A stretch of 64,000 nucleotides of DNA, from positions 1,612,001-1,676,000 of the forward strand of contig JACATO010000334.1 of the NCBI GenBank assembly GCA_018389105.1, written 5' to 3'. Numbering within the stretch: position 1 is the stretch's first letter; each line of letters starts with the position of its first letter. A program made the position numbers and the translations under genes. The DNA is from Nautilus pompilius. Its lineage: Eukaryota; Mollusca; Cephalopoda; Nautilida; Nautilidae. Below, in pieces: positions 53,601 through 60,392 of the stretch. The notes beneath the pieces are model-generated. The model was not told where the DNA came from and did not search any database. It worked only from the letters and a program-made list of their open reading frames with translations.

Positions 53601-54089
53601 GTACCAGAGGCTGGCTTCAGCGCTGTCGGTGGTGCCGAATGACAGCAGACCCCGTCGGTCCCCTATTAGTGTCAGGCCAAGGAGACCCAGGAAGATACAG
53701 GACAGAACGGAATACGGCCTCTCGGTTTTTCTTGGCAGGTTATTAATTAGAGGTAAGGGCAGGTGGGTTTAGTTGAGCAGTCCTGGTGGACTGGTTCGCT
53801 GATGTCGAGTAGTAGCAGCCCCGCCCCACCCCACGGGGGGAGGGAAGGGGGCTCTGTTAACTCCACCGGCAAAAGAACAGACCCGCTAAGCAATATTCGC
53901 TACCCCTCAGTCTGGCGAAGCGACGGGTGCTCCGCCGCTACCGTGAGCCCGCTCCTTAGCAACAGGGGATGGGGAGGGCGCGCAGGACGTTCGCTACAGG
54001 GAGGGGACACCCAACTTACGGAGTAGCTCCCTCAAGGAGCTCCTGCTGCTCCCGCAGTCCTCGTCCCCATCTCGCGCCAGCCCGTCCAT
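2593..54089 (-). CDS. FANCA: Fanconi anaemia group A protein (FANCA), 37 exons found, C-terminus not in view
   Basis: FANCA is the scaffold of the nuclear Fanconi core complex (with FANCG and FAAP20), which monoubiquitinates FANCD2-FANCI in DNA interstrand crosslink repair. Coding exons from the start: 54089-54020, 52471-52362, 52224-52146, 49496-49345, 44459-44370, 43674-43595, 43152-43097, 42959-42828, 41326-41246, 40978-40905, 40468-40435, 40003-39878, 38552-38476, 36768-36627, 36153-36032, 35119-35009, 30677-30582, 30368-30261, 29591-29532, 28804-28716, 28090-28030, 25443-25394, 23764-23688, 22779-22651, 22204-22071, 21379-21215, 19838-19651, 16611-16523, 15265-15174, 14514-14419, 12987-12914, 9929-9810, 9427-9325, 8243-8089, 6226-6173, 5466-5355, 2705-2593. 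All have AG/GT borders and compatible phases, giving about 1,233 codons; human FANCA has 1,455. Identity rests on co-linear matches to human FANCA recalled from memory. The last 150-200 residues and possibly one exon between 8089 and 6226 are missing. Confidence 0.93.
2706..5354. other. FANCA intron 36, no recognised content
   Basis: AT-rich sequence between exons 36 and 37. Several poly-A runs (about 3051-3080) and no transposase or repeat ends that I can recognise. Confidence 0.5.
6430..6955 (+). mobile_element. Tc1-like transposase fossil
   Basis: Between 6638 and 6840 the plus strand reads MDNELRLHSARNHLEEEDAH followed by PWSACSPDLRF. This is a decayed version of the Tc1 block DNAxPHxA...LxxxG...DWPAxSPDLNPIE. 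Upstream, LILFDGTAVNASVIKFIIPF resembles the preceding strand-helix of the same domain. Ends are not recognisable. It lies in FANCA intron 34. Confidence 0.7.
7314..7904 (-). mobile_element. 591-bp mariner-type element with 27-bp perfect inverted ends
   Basis: The first 27 bp (7314-7340, beginning CAGGGTGATTGAAAAGTAAC) recur exactly inverted at 7878-7904, and both sides abut TA (7312-7313, 7905-7906). On the minus strand it keeps the C-terminal catalytic part of a transposase: FMQDGAPPHFA, then WPARSPDLEPCDFF. The two Asp residues lie 41 residues apart, consistent with the DD41D group rather than D34D mariners. The N-terminal part is deleted. Intact ends suggest fairly recent movement. It lies in FANCA intron 34. 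Confidence 0.92.
8608..8636 (+). repeat. (TA)n microsatellite
   Basis: About 28 bp of alternating TA in FANCA intron 33. Confidence 0.9.
8690..8823 (-). repeat. tRNA-derived SINE-like sequence
   Basis: On the minus strand, 8816-8757 begins ATGGTCCAGTGGTAGACTAC, which fits an RNA polymerase III A box as in tRNA-Gly (TGGTTCAGTGGTAGA), followed about 35 nt later by GAGTCCTGGTTTGGC, a decayed B box. The segment continues to about 8690 without tRNA folding. Hence a degenerate tRNA-derived repeat rather than a tRNA gene. It lies in FANCA intron 33. Confidence 0.5.
9439..9464 (+). repeat. (ATC)n / (GAT)n microsatellite beside the FANCA exon 33 acceptor
   Basis: Eight or nine ATC units. On the minus strand this is (GAT)n, ending about 11 nt upstream of the FANCA exon 33 acceptor at 9428-9429, where a pyrimidine tract would be expected. 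Confidence 0.9.
9810..16611 (-). CDS. FANCA: FANCA exons 28-32 (residues about 898-1054)
   Basis: Exon 28 (16611-16523) reads LPSYVSAGKVQNFKFHLSVI, parallel to human [20 protein letters not shown]. Exon 29 ends at 15174 and may start at 15265 (frame-keeping with exon 28) or at 15276. Exon 30 (14514-14419) holds VFTSEAFQEIYKHFE against human LWTHRTFREVLKEED. Exon 31 (12987-12914) reads LSFSEWLFLEVKLQPTQDHL against [20 protein letters not shown]. Exon 32 (9929-9810) reads FEYHWWVVQDYC against DFHQWAIHEHFL and ends in RKICSEIFRCLIAEN. It has an excellent pyrimidine tract and a GTAAAG donor. Confidence 0.88.
9930..12913. other. FANCA intron 31
   Basis: AT-rich with many A runs of 8-16. An imperfect inverted repeat (CTGTGGAGTATAAGCCC near 10214, CTCTGGAGTATAAACTC inverted near 10330) may be a small MITE. 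A C/A-rich open stretch at 11500-11850 has no family similarity. Confidence 0.45.
13930..14075 (+). repeat. Possible tRNA-related SINE head
   Basis: TAGTAAGACTGCTGGACTGC followed by TGAGTTTGGTTCCCAGCAGG has the spacing of pol III A and B boxes in tRNA-derived SINEs, but both are degenerate. It lies in FANCA intron 30. Confidence 0.3.
17498..18331 (-). mobile_element. Pogo/Tigger-type deletion derivative keeping only the DNA-binding part
   Basis: Inverted ends CAGGTACTCCCTGACTTATG (17498 on) and CAGATACTCCCAGACTTACG (inward from 18331) flanked by TA. The minus strand encodes the N-terminal CENP-B-type helix-turn-helix: KKQRKSPDLEVKMKIIRQHE then GEKVNAIARDLQLSHSTIST, in two frames. No DDE domain is present, so the 834-bp element is an internal-deletion, non-autonomous copy. 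Its ends differ from those of the element at 26047, so it is another subfamily. It lies in FANCA intron 27. Confidence 0.88.
18480..19265 (+). mobile_element. Tc1-like transposase fossil
   Basis: Plus-strand fragments in shifting frames resemble the Tc1 catalytic region: a stretch near 18890-18960 reading LAGISLVGHTDLHVFKGDTL (compare WGGISxxGRTxLxVF), followed downstream by a degenerate SPDLNPIEHLWD-type segment around 19120-19160. Stops are frequent and no ends could be set, so the limits are approximate. Located in FANCA intron 27, antisense. Confidence 0.65.
19651..22779 (-). CDS. FANCA: FANCA exons 24-27 (residues about 693-897)
   Basis: Exon 24 (22779-22651) contains EPLDQLKLFMDQLLRAV against human EPLGQLTAALGELRASM. 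Exon 25 (22204-22071) starts with SELLSLISEKMGSLTLEVIG. Exon 26 (21379-21215, 55 codons) ends in HHTFFVRLWVLLLLQ, the equivalent of human [20 protein letters not shown]. Exon 27 (19838-19651) contains HITCLGALLCLIAICHKH, against human PHVLGLAALAVHLGES, then DLLWKMLPCTQDSEMKFLM against DSLLTCRTRDSLFFCLKF. The exon 27 donor (GAG|GTTGAA) is weak, but only it keeps the frame with exon 28. Confidence 0.9.
23688..30677 (-). CDS. FANCA: FANCA exons 17-23 (residues about 513-692)
   Basis: Exon 17 (30677-30582) reads AHIMKPPFVPANCRVALTEY, against human [20 protein letters not shown], and ends LARTRLVDLK against LAKTRLADLK. Exons 18 and 19 are divergent acidic linkers. Exon 20 (28804-28716) ends KATKQIPVIVMEA against human HTGNIPVTVMEA. 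Exon 21 (28090-28030) reads IFRKPYFIRRFLPKLLKLRP against human [20 protein letters not shown]. Exons 22 and 23 give KFIEALKKAEKLPKKMYLEY against human [20 protein letters not shown]. Intron 21 (25444-28029) is almost filled by a Tigger element. Confidence 0.94.
24166..24401. mobile_element. piggyBac-type MITE (236 bp)
   Basis: TTAA at 24162-24165 and at 24402-24405 flank ends that read CCCATTCCCTGCCAAAG and, inverted, CCCTTTCCCTATCAAGG (14 of 17 match). TTAA target duplications with CCC...GGG ends are the signature of piggyBac elements. No coding sequence inside. It sits in FANCA intron 22. Confidence 0.75.
26047..28012 (-). mobile_element. Tigger (pogo superfamily) transposon, near full length, decayed
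   Basis: Terminal inverted repeats CAGTAAAGTCTCACTTAACA (from 26047) and, on the other strand, CAGGTAAAGTCTCGCTTCAC (from 28012), each beside TA. The minus strand encodes TIGD1-like pieces: HTH/CENP-B part ending near 27660, a DDE core with PGFKVMKDRCSLLLGGNTQG (about 27320-27260) and PRALKGCSKEILLF, and a C-terminal stretch with TTKRLSRAFSLLDEVDSD near 26590-26530. Frameshifts and stops break the frame throughout. It fills most of FANCA intron 21, in the same sense as FANCA, and its end lies 18 nt inside the intron. Confidence 0.92.
30678..32329. other. Part of FANCA intron 16 upstream of the hAT fossil
   Basis: AT-rich, with a GC-richer segment at 31620-31800 (GGGTTCCAACCTATGGCGGG and flanks) that looks like an interspersed repeat but matches nothing else in the window. 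(GA)n at 32012-32029. Confidence 0.4.
32330..34150 (+). mobile_element. hAT transposon fossil with DUF4371-type (ZMYM-like) transposase
   Basis: Plus-strand remnants in order: NGNFLGLAQLITNFDSIMQ and HYLRKKIQNKLMSLLENATK (32690-32860), typical of DUF4371; a CHDNGSNMKGKHVNFQAQIL stretch near 33035-33100, as in the GYDNGSNMKG motif of these transposases; and LIKTYLLSSTSRERLVPLAQ near 33980-34050, which is the hAT C-terminal dimerisation motif. Stops and frameshifts make it inactive. A GT microsatellite (32517-32602) interrupts its upstream part. It occupies FANCA intron 16, antisense; terminal repeats were not identified, so limits are approximate. Confidence 0.85.
32517..32602 (+). repeat. Interrupted (GT)n microsatellite
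   Basis: About 86 bp of GT repeats with three interruptions (TTG, GGTG types). It lies inside the hAT fossil of FANCA intron 16. Confidence 0.95.
35009..36768 (-). CDS. FANCA: FANCA exons 14-16 (residues about 388-512), most conserved block
   Basis: This block gives the clearest identification. Exon 14 (36768-36627) includes VVLESQEVNWELVLSFTSTF, against human [20 protein letters not shown]. Exon 15 (36153-36032) includes LDSxxVSFLLVRQ-type sequence: MDSTLVSFLLVRQGCYEGPH against human [20 protein letters not shown], followed by YQDWFH against YADWFK. Exon 16 (35119-35009) includes FLMKFFTELVPFESALHLK against human FLFTFLSELVPFESPRYLQ. All three follow FANCA order and spacing. Splice donors are GTGAGC, GTATGT and GTAAAA. 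Confidence 0.95.
37830..38060 (+). repeat. SINE-like repeat, family A
   Basis: CTGTTAAGTTCAATGGATCC, then CAAGTTCAACTCCCAATTGG, then TTCCTCCCACATCTAAA, then TCTGGTAGGGATTTCCCC and CACAAGG occur here. The same blocks, diverged, occur in the same order at 63800-63980. Repeated order at unlinked sites supports an interspersed repeat; a tRNA-like head is plausible but not certain. It lies in FANCA intron 13. Confidence 0.5.
38476..44459 (-). CDS. FANCA: FANCA exons 5-13 (residues about 138-387)
   Basis: Helical-repeat portion of FANCA. Exon 5 (44459-44370) AEVAAVLQLIEQLGENNFQK matches human [20 protein letters not shown]. Exon 6 (43674-43595) holds CLPLEMLYMLDNSGILPFDV. Exons 7 and 8 are divergent but phase-perfect; exon 7 (56 nt) has a weak acceptor, so it is the least certain. 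Exon 9 (41326-41246) has an acceptor inside a GCAG repeat. Exon 11 is only 34 nt. Exon 12 (40003-39878) ends in LHKFCTHQLTVLFSYNPHLK, matching human [20 protein letters not shown]. Exon 13 (38552-38476) reads AIKEQADWTYSRISESRRAF, matching the human stretch around QMQREWSFARTHPLL. Confidence 0.86.
41798..41960 (+). repeat. SINE-like repeat fragment, possibly family A
   Basis: CCCAAGTTTAATTCCTGGTC and TTTAGTGTACC match the head region of the copies at 37830 and 63800. The tail differs. It lies in FANCA intron 8. Confidence 0.35.
44460..49344. other. FANCA intron 4, 4.9 kb, unassigned
   Basis: The longest FANCA intron after the hAT-bearing one. From about 46900 to 48700 it is less AT-rich, with several short open stretches on both strands (for example 48258-48482 and 48451-48654 plus). 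They may be a very old transposon, but I recognise no domain, ends or splice context. Confidence 0.4.
49345..54089 (-). CDS. FANCA: FANCA exons 1-4 (N-terminus, residues 1-137)
   Basis: Exon 1 (54089-54020) starts at the only ATG in frame and reads MDGLARDGDEDCGSS. Exon 2 (52471-52362) carries FKEAVFQLISYHQDFDSL, which lines up with human ESAVRLLRSHQDLNALL. Exon 3 (52224-52146) is polar and poorly conserved. Exon 4 (49496-49345) carries SRLPVGVVAGDLLSDKLLQL, matching human SRLGVPVGILSAGMVAS in the same order. Intron 1 is GC-rich near exon 1; intron 3 (49497-52145) holds a mariner copy. The start codon is only 93 bp from the divergent NDUFB9 start. Confidence 0.9.
50689..51941 (+). mobile_element. 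Mariner element, full-length but decayed (copy 1)
   Basis: Terminal inverted repeats begin GGTCATTACAAAAGTTTTGT at 50689 and recur inverted at 51941, identical over 21 bp, with TA on both sides (50687-50688, 51942-51943). The 1,253-bp length is that of a full mariner. Inside, the plus strand encodes a helix-turn-helix region (KALVEADPSKTVREIAGELD, near 51080-51140), then QVKKLDGWVPDELNE, both as in Hsmar/SETMAR-type transposases. Later parts are shifted among frames and broken by stops, so it is inactive. It lies in FANCA intron 3, antisense to FANCA. Confidence 0.93.
53489..53531 (+). repeat. (TC)n tract followed by a G run
   Basis: About 22 bp of TC repeats, then a short spacer and a run of G broken once. 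It lies in FANCA intron 1, 0.55 kb downstream of the FANCA start, at the edge of the GC-rich promoter region. Confidence 0.85.
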
Positions 54090-54720
54090 CATCCTCGTCC
54101 AAGTCAAAACTTCCCGCCACAATTTTCTAACCCGGAAGTGACGTTTAACCCCTCCCTCCGGGGGGGGGGGAGCCAATCAAAGATGTCGTACCTCCGCACT
54201 AAAGTCCTGTCCCACGCGCAGCTAGTGAGAAAACTCTACAAGGACGGCCTCCGTCAGCTGCAGGCCTACAACAAATCCAGGTAATTTCTCAGCGGAACCC
54301 CCGGTTCCAGGCTGCGTTATTCGCGGTTGAATAACAGGGCGAGCGGTCAAATCGGTGGCTGTTCAAGGTGAGCAGGTGTAGAGTAGTAATCTGAGCAGCC
54401 CAGGAGTTACCTGGATAAGCCCCGTCCCCCCTCCTCCTCCTCCTCCTCCTCTGGGGTGATCGTGACTAGTGGCTGTAAAACCGTCAGGTAAACCGTGTGC
54501 TAAAGTGGCGAAGAAAGGTATGCGGCATTCGCACCTGGTCCCCCCCCCCGGGGGAGGAGGGGGATTCTAACTGTCAACAAGGTTTGTGTACCGATGGCGA
54601 GGTTCGAGTTTGGTTCTGGGTCCCGAACGATGGGTGGCGGGGGGGGGGGGGGGGGGACGTGTCCGGAGACTCCATAAATAACAAACAGGGGCCCACTCGT
54701 CATCAGTACCCCATACCAAA
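53500..54720. other. GC-rich, CpG-rich promoter island
   Basis: Base composition changes from the AT-rich background to GC-rich, CpG-containing sequence over about 1.2 kb centred on the two divergent start codons. It holds long G runs at 54160-54170 and 54639-54656 and a CCT-triplet repeat near 54430-54451. It looks like the CpG island of a housekeeping promoter. The boundaries were judged by eye. Confidence 0.7.
54090..54182. promoter_or_regulatory. Bidirectional FANCA/NDUFB9 promoter core
   Basis: Only 93 bp separate the FANCA start codon (minus strand, 54087-54089) from the NDUFB9 start codon (plus strand, 54183-54185). The interval contains CCGGAAGTGACG at 54132-54143, a strong match to the ETS/GABP (NRF-2) motif common at nuclear genes for respiratory-chain subunits, merging into a CRE half-site (TGACG). 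A CCAAT box lies at 54173-54177, and an 11-bp G run lies just before it. No TATA box is seen. Factor binding is inferred from motifs only. Confidence 0.75.
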
Positions 54721-57357
54721 CCCCAGGTAATCAAAAAGGTTTTGAAGTTTGTGTCGTGGATTCTAACCGCCGACCTAAGGTGGGTATGGTATAGTTATCA
54801 GGCCAGGTGTACTGCAGACAGGTGCTTCGGTCCTCGGTGCTGACTGCTGTGATTTCAGGTGAAATTGCAGGGTATGACAATGATGGCCAAGGAGTGGAGG
54901 GGATTTAGGACCTATTTAATGCTATCCTCATACCTGCTTGCATTAAAATCCTTGCTGATATACTCAGTTGGATGTCTGTAACCGATTCTACCGTGTATGC
55001 ATAAATACCTTGTGTGTTATGTATTGAAACTACAGCTTTTCTTTGGTAGCTGATTGGTATGGTAGCATCAGGCCACTCTGAAGGAGTCTGTGTGTGTAAT
55101 TTTACAGCTTACCTCTGCAATTTGCTGGAATGTTTTATTAGAAGCTAAACGAGAAAGAATAAATAAAATTACATTTTTGTTTTTGACATACAATGAGCTG
55201 CAAAATAATAATCTCTACGGTGAATTACCTTCTTTTCACTGGGCTGTAACATTCTAGATATAATGATTCTTGTGATTTAGTAATTTTGTGACTGATATGG
55301 AATTTAGATAATGTCTGGACTGCTTTGGTGGTTTGGATTTATCCATTTTAGAGACCTGTCACAAGCTTAAAATCGTCGTGCAGTTAGTTAATAAATACGC
55401 TGAATGAGATTGTACTCTTGTTGTCCCTTTTCTGGGTGACTTGAGCATTTTTCCGTCCAACTTCACAGAGTTAATATTTGGCAATATTTTATTTCAGAAT
55501 TTCACTGCGTTACGAGTCAGTTTTACTGAGGGAGAGATTTGATAAGCATAAAGATGAGAAGGACATGATGAAAGCTAAAAAACTTTTGTTGGCAGGAGAA
55601 GAAGAGCTGTTTCGTAAACAGCATCCACAACCCTTCAAATGTAAATATGATTTGGTTTGAAACAGCGTCACTCTTGATAACTCCCTCTCTAGGTGGGTTT
55701 TACCTGTGTTGGTGCGAATTTTCAAGACTGCTGCTCTGCTAAGTGTACAAAGTCTATACACTTGGTTTTTATATTTCTAAGCAAAGACTAGTTATTTTAA
55801 AAGTTTGAAGTAATTTTTGATTTCCTTAAAAAATAACAAGCATCTAAATACCATCAGTGGACTGACAACCAAACCAATTAATACTTGTATTCTCATAAAC
55901 TCCGAACAGAACTGATGGAAAAGTACACTGCTACCTTTTATCTTTTTAAATATATATATTTATACTGATGGAAATATATAAATTTTTACCATAATATGAG
56001 TGTAAAATGGATTACTAAAAATGTATTTTTTTTCTCTAGTAAAATAAATACATCTAGTCTAAGCAAATGCAAATAAATAATTACAAACCATATAAAAGTC
56101 CTAGAACAAAAAATATAATGTAGATAAGTGGTAAAGACATTTGTTCCATATTTAAACATGAATAATATTTTGAGTTGGATGCATGCACATGATAAACAGA
56201 ATTTTGGAGAAGTCATAAATGGAGATTATCTCGTTTGTTTTAGAAATGTTATGTCTGTACTTTCACGTACGACTTTGTAGGTTTGATTTGTGGATTGCAG
56301 GTGTTTTATCTTTAGTTCTAAATACTTTTGTAGATGCTCATTCTCCTGGAGGAATTTGCTTCGGCAGAAAACCACACATCCCAGATGCAGTAAGTGATTG
56401 ATCTTAACATTATGATAATTCTGTGTTAACTATAAGATATTTTAACCAAGATGAAAACACATTAACTTGATTGTGTAATATTTATGGTGCAGTGCAGGTT
56501 ATAAAATGCTAAATGTTTCTAGTCACAGCTAATTTAGATTTTGCCTTTCTAGCTATTCATTTGTCATTTTCTGCATCTGAAGACCAAAAGATGATTTCAG
56601 CTGTGAGAATTTGCCAATAGATTTACATCACACACACACACAATTGACAGTGAGCTATTTCTATTAAAAAATTATATTTTTCATGAAACTTGTGGTATGT
56701 CTCAGGACAAATATTAAACTAAACATTGCTTCAATTCCTGACTGACGAATTTTTCATGCCATTTGTAAAGTAACATTGCACAAAGCTGAGGTTTCAAGGG
56801 CTACAACTCCTGACCTGCATGCCATGAATAGGATGGGGTTATAAGTGGTTTTCATGTTACATTTTCATAGTATATAAGGTGAAAAGGGGGAAACTTGTTT
56901 TGCAAGAGTATAATTTGACTGTTACCTTATGATACAAAATGTGCACTACACTCAATCCAAAATTACAGCTTACTGGTGGCTGCTATTTTACTTATATCAC
57001 CAAATAATTGAAGGCAATGTTAATGTGATGGTAAAATGGCAGCCTCACGTTTAATTTCTCTATATCCATTTATGGCTTATAATAATTAGCAGCTGCTTTG
57101 GGGCACAGTTTATCCATTGAGAGGTAATACAAAGCTATATTCATTAAGAAAACAAACAAACCGTTGCTACCCAACACCTGAAGTGGGTTTTTTTGTTGAT
57201 TTTTGTAAAGCTTAAATAACTTATTTTTCAGATTCTTGACACTTGGCACCCGCTAGAAAAGGCTCAGTACCCTGAATATTTTGCTCGCAGAGAAATTCGC
57301 AAACAAGAATATATAGAAAAATGGGAGAAAAAATATGGAAAGCCAGCAGTTCATTAA
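54183..57357 (+). CDS. NDUFB9: NADH dehydrogenase 1 beta subcomplex subunit 9 (complex I LYR subunit)
   Basis: Accessory subunit of mitochondrial complex I, of the LYR family, which binds mitochondrial acyl carrier protein. Exons: 54183-54280, 55498-55640, 56334-56389 and 57232-57357; all borders are AG/GT and in phase, giving 140 residues. Residues 10-24 (SHAQLVRKLYKDGLR) are the LYR-like helix and match human LTHQQKVLRLYKRALR. Exon 2 gives RERFDKHKDEKDM and FRKQHPQPF (human RARFEEHKNEKDM, RQHPQPY). Exon 3 has the SPGG motif. Exon 4 has WHPLEKAQYPEYFARRE (human WHPSEKAMYPDYFAKRE) and ends YGKPAVH. The protein is shorter than human (179) but close to the fly protein in length. Complete and apparently intact; shares its promoter with FANCA. 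Confidence 0.96.
54281..55497 (+). other. NDUFB9: NDUFB9 intron 1
   Basis: Starts with GTAATT, GC-rich for the first 440 bp including an 18-bp G run, then AT-rich; ends TTTATTTCAG. No other gene is seen in it. Confidence 0.8.
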
Positions 57358-57445
57358 AGTAAATAATAATGACTTTTGTACGTATAGATGATGACAACAA
57401 TATGTGGTGTGAGGTTAGAGTTGTTAGGAAATTTCTTTTTGATCT

Positions 57446-57451
57446 AATAAA
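57446..57451 (+). terminator. NDUFB9 polyadenylation signal AATAAA
   Basis: A canonical AATAAA hexamer lies 89 bp after the NDUFB9 stop codon, in an AT-rich stretch. It implies a short 3' UTR. Confidence 0.7.
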
Positions 57452-58465
57452 CAAATTACACTTTCCTTACTTTCTAATTAAAATATAGGATTAGGATTAC
57501 TTGTTTTTCTAAAAATTAATTTAAGAATTAAATGCTTTCTTTGAGTTGTCTGATGTTGTCATGTTATTGAAAATCAGTACTTCATTAGCACTCTGTCTCA
57601 TGATCAGAGATGTTGAAATCAGCCAAACCAAAATACATCTTAAATATTTTGTATTCAGCATTTCATCTGAGCAGTCTGAACATGGCTTGCAGATGCTGAT
57701 GTTTTAGAACTAATCTTATTTTCTCTTTTAAAAGCTTTAAAAGTAACAAACTGCTTGTCATTTTTCTCTCCACTGCTCAGTGATGACTGATCTTCATCAA
57801 TTCCAAGAAAGTGAATTCTCCATCAGCAACATTAGAGCTGTGTTTCTAATTTTTTTCAGTGCCCAAACTTAGCAGTTCACATCACATACTGACTCATCCT
57901 TAAATAGTTTCAGTTGTGAATGTATCAGTCTGCCCCAACAGTGATGACAGATTCACAATTATAAAGCTTCAAACTAAAGTTTGCCATAATCATAGAAATT
58001 CAAAGTAAAAGTATTAAAATCCTTCAAAAGAAATTTGTCATAATTTTTCATCAGGATAACATAAGTATCTATTACTATTTTCTCTTTTCAAACAGGAAAC
58101 CATTCCTATTCACTGCCGAGTGTGAAGAATTTAAATACCAACTCCCTATTTATACATGAAAAGCTTATTGATTGCCATGGAGAAGCAGACTGTTAATGTT
58201 TAAGAATTTGGTGGTAATATCCTGTGAGAGTCTTTAAAATTATGCAACTGGCATAAAATGATTTAGTATTCTTAAAGAAATGTATTTGAAGTTTGTGAAG
58301 GAAAATATTCATAGATGGTTTTCATAACAGTAAGTTATGTCATTTAAATTCATTAGGATTCCAAACCATTTTTTTAAATTAGTTAATTATTATTTTGCAC
58401 TTATTCACTTTTTTTATGGTAGCAATAATCTTAAAATTGCAAATGATTAAAATCATATTTTATTA

Positions 58466-59480
58466 GGCTGTTACAAAAGTTTTGTTGGTTTTTTGACCAC
58501 AAAAATGAGACTTCAAATTGTTGCTGAACGTGAAGTTTATAAAAGTTAGTTTCATTACAATCAATACACTTCTGCCAATGAGTTACAAGTGCATGTATAC
58601 CATTCTGAAAAAAAACTGGATTCCTTGAGTTGATAAACTGTTGGAAGACAGTTTCAATTGTTGCTTGGACAGAGAAGGATTTCATATGGAGGAAGCTATT
58701 GAGGTGTTTGAAAAAGTGGTAGTCTGTGGGAGAAAGGTCTGGTGAATAGGCTGGGTGAGGGAGAACTTCATACCCCAACGTGTTCAGTTTCTGAAGTCAC
58801 TTTTGCAACATGACGACGAGCATTGTCGTGGAGCAGGATTGGGCCTCTTCGATTCACCAATGCCAGCTGTTGGGAGAGTTTCTGATGAATGTTTAATTCA
58901 TGACAGTACCTTTCAGCTGTAATGGTTTTGCCAAGTTTTGTTTCTTATGACAAGTGAAAAGCAGATCTCCAATCAACAATTTTGTTTTGTTCATTTGATT
59001 CATGAGACACCAACTTGTCAAAATGCTGGGAAACAGTTGCAGTGCTTACATCAAGCTCTCCAGCAATTTTTTGCACTGTTTTTCATGGATCAGCTTCAAA
59101 TGAAGCTCTCAGATGGTCATCATCACAGCTGGAAGGATGTCCACTTTGAGGTTCGCCATCTCCCGATCGAAACTTTGCAAACCATCGTTGTACTGTGTCC
59201 TCACCCCATGCCTGCTTAATGTTACGAGTTGCCTCGCTCGCTTTGTGACTTAGTTTGAATCGTGAAGCAAAATGGCACGAAAAACTTTTCTATCCAAACT
59301 TCACTCAGAACCCTAAAACAAATATTCATTTTGATTTTTAAAAAGGTAGGTTTTGCATAATGTATGCTAAAGCACAGGTTGCAAAACGATATATAATTTA
59401 CCTACATGCACCTTCACAAGCAGGCAAAAAATGAACCCCAAATTAGCAATATAAAAACCGACAAAACTTTTGTAACAATC
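58466..59480 (-). mobile_element. Mariner element, shortened (copy 2, opposite orientation)
   Basis: Ends GGCTGTTACAAAAGTTTTGT at 58466 and an inverted match at 59480, next to TA dinucleotides, belong to the same family as the copy at 50689. The minus strand encodes a broken transposase: the N-terminal part at about 59295-58960, and a C-terminal open stretch near 58770-58490 with YSPDLSPTDYHFF, which carries the third catalytic Asp of mariner (D34D class). At 1,015 bp it lacks about 240 bp of internal sequence. It lies between NDUFB9 and PSME3IP1, beyond the 3' ends of both genes. Confidence 0.92.
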
Positions 59481-60332
59481 TAATACTTGACAGCTTAATA
59501 GTAAATTCAAAGTCTGAAGCTGTAGCACACTCTGCTTAACCTACTACTATATTTAATACACAGGACTGACCTAATTTGAGTGAGCCAGCCCGGAATTCTT
59601 AGCTGCCAAAAGAATCAATGCGTTAAAATCAACAGCTTGAAACAAAAAAAAAATTTTTTATTTATTTACCTACAAACAAATATACAATTTTAAAGGTAAT
59701 TCGACTTACTAGATCTTATTGATTCTGTATTTTTGAAACTCCAAATCCCCTTAAACATCTATGAGATAGCATCATCTCACACCAAGATCTCTATAAATTA
59801 GCTGTTTTTGGTAACTAGTTGTATGATTTACAAAATGGCTCATCTCTTCAAGCTTTGTTTATGAATAACGCAATGGGATTGTGTTTTGGCTTAAATCAAA
59901 TGGAATTCCAACAACACAGTAACAGTTGTTGAACTGAAAAATTTCACTTATCCCATTTAACTTGTTCTGTACACTTCCCTATATCCTGCCATTACATTCC
60001 AAGAGAGAAAAGGAAGAAAAAAAACGTTAACTTCATTTGTTGATGAAAAGGGAGTATAACAATGGTAGCCGTAATGAACGTAACTAAAACAAATGCATTA
60101 CTCTACTCAAGAACTCTAGTTAAGTTAGACGGCAATCCACCCGCAAAGAGTTAAATGACATTTCAGGTGTGCATACTTGCCTTTTAAAATGCATTTATCC
60201 AATGGGTTTATTTCGAATACTTGTAAACATTTTTCTGTTGCATGTAGGATGGATCTAAAGCAGAAAAAGCACACACCTGGTTAAGTAACATTTCCTTTTA
60301 GCAAAAAGTAAACGTTATTAGATTACCATTGT
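59481..60332. other. Intergenic space between mariner copy 2 and the PSME3IP1 3' end
   Basis: AT-rich, without recognisable gene or repeat. Confidence 0.5.
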
Positions 60333-60338
60333 TTTATT
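60333..60338 (-). terminator. Likely PSME3IP1 polyadenylation signal
   Basis: TTTATT on the plus strand is AATAAA on the minus strand, 55 bp beyond the stop codon of the last PSME3IP1 exon. Confidence 0.6.
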
Positions 60339-60392
60339 TTGTGGGAAAAGTGCCTGGAAATTACACAGAGTCGATCTGTGGCGATCAGGATG

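Noticed and set aside
53461..54730. Several open frames on both strands in the GC-rich region.
   Set aside because: GC-rich sequence lacks stop codons by chance. Only FANCA exon 1 and NDUFB9 exon 1 have support there.
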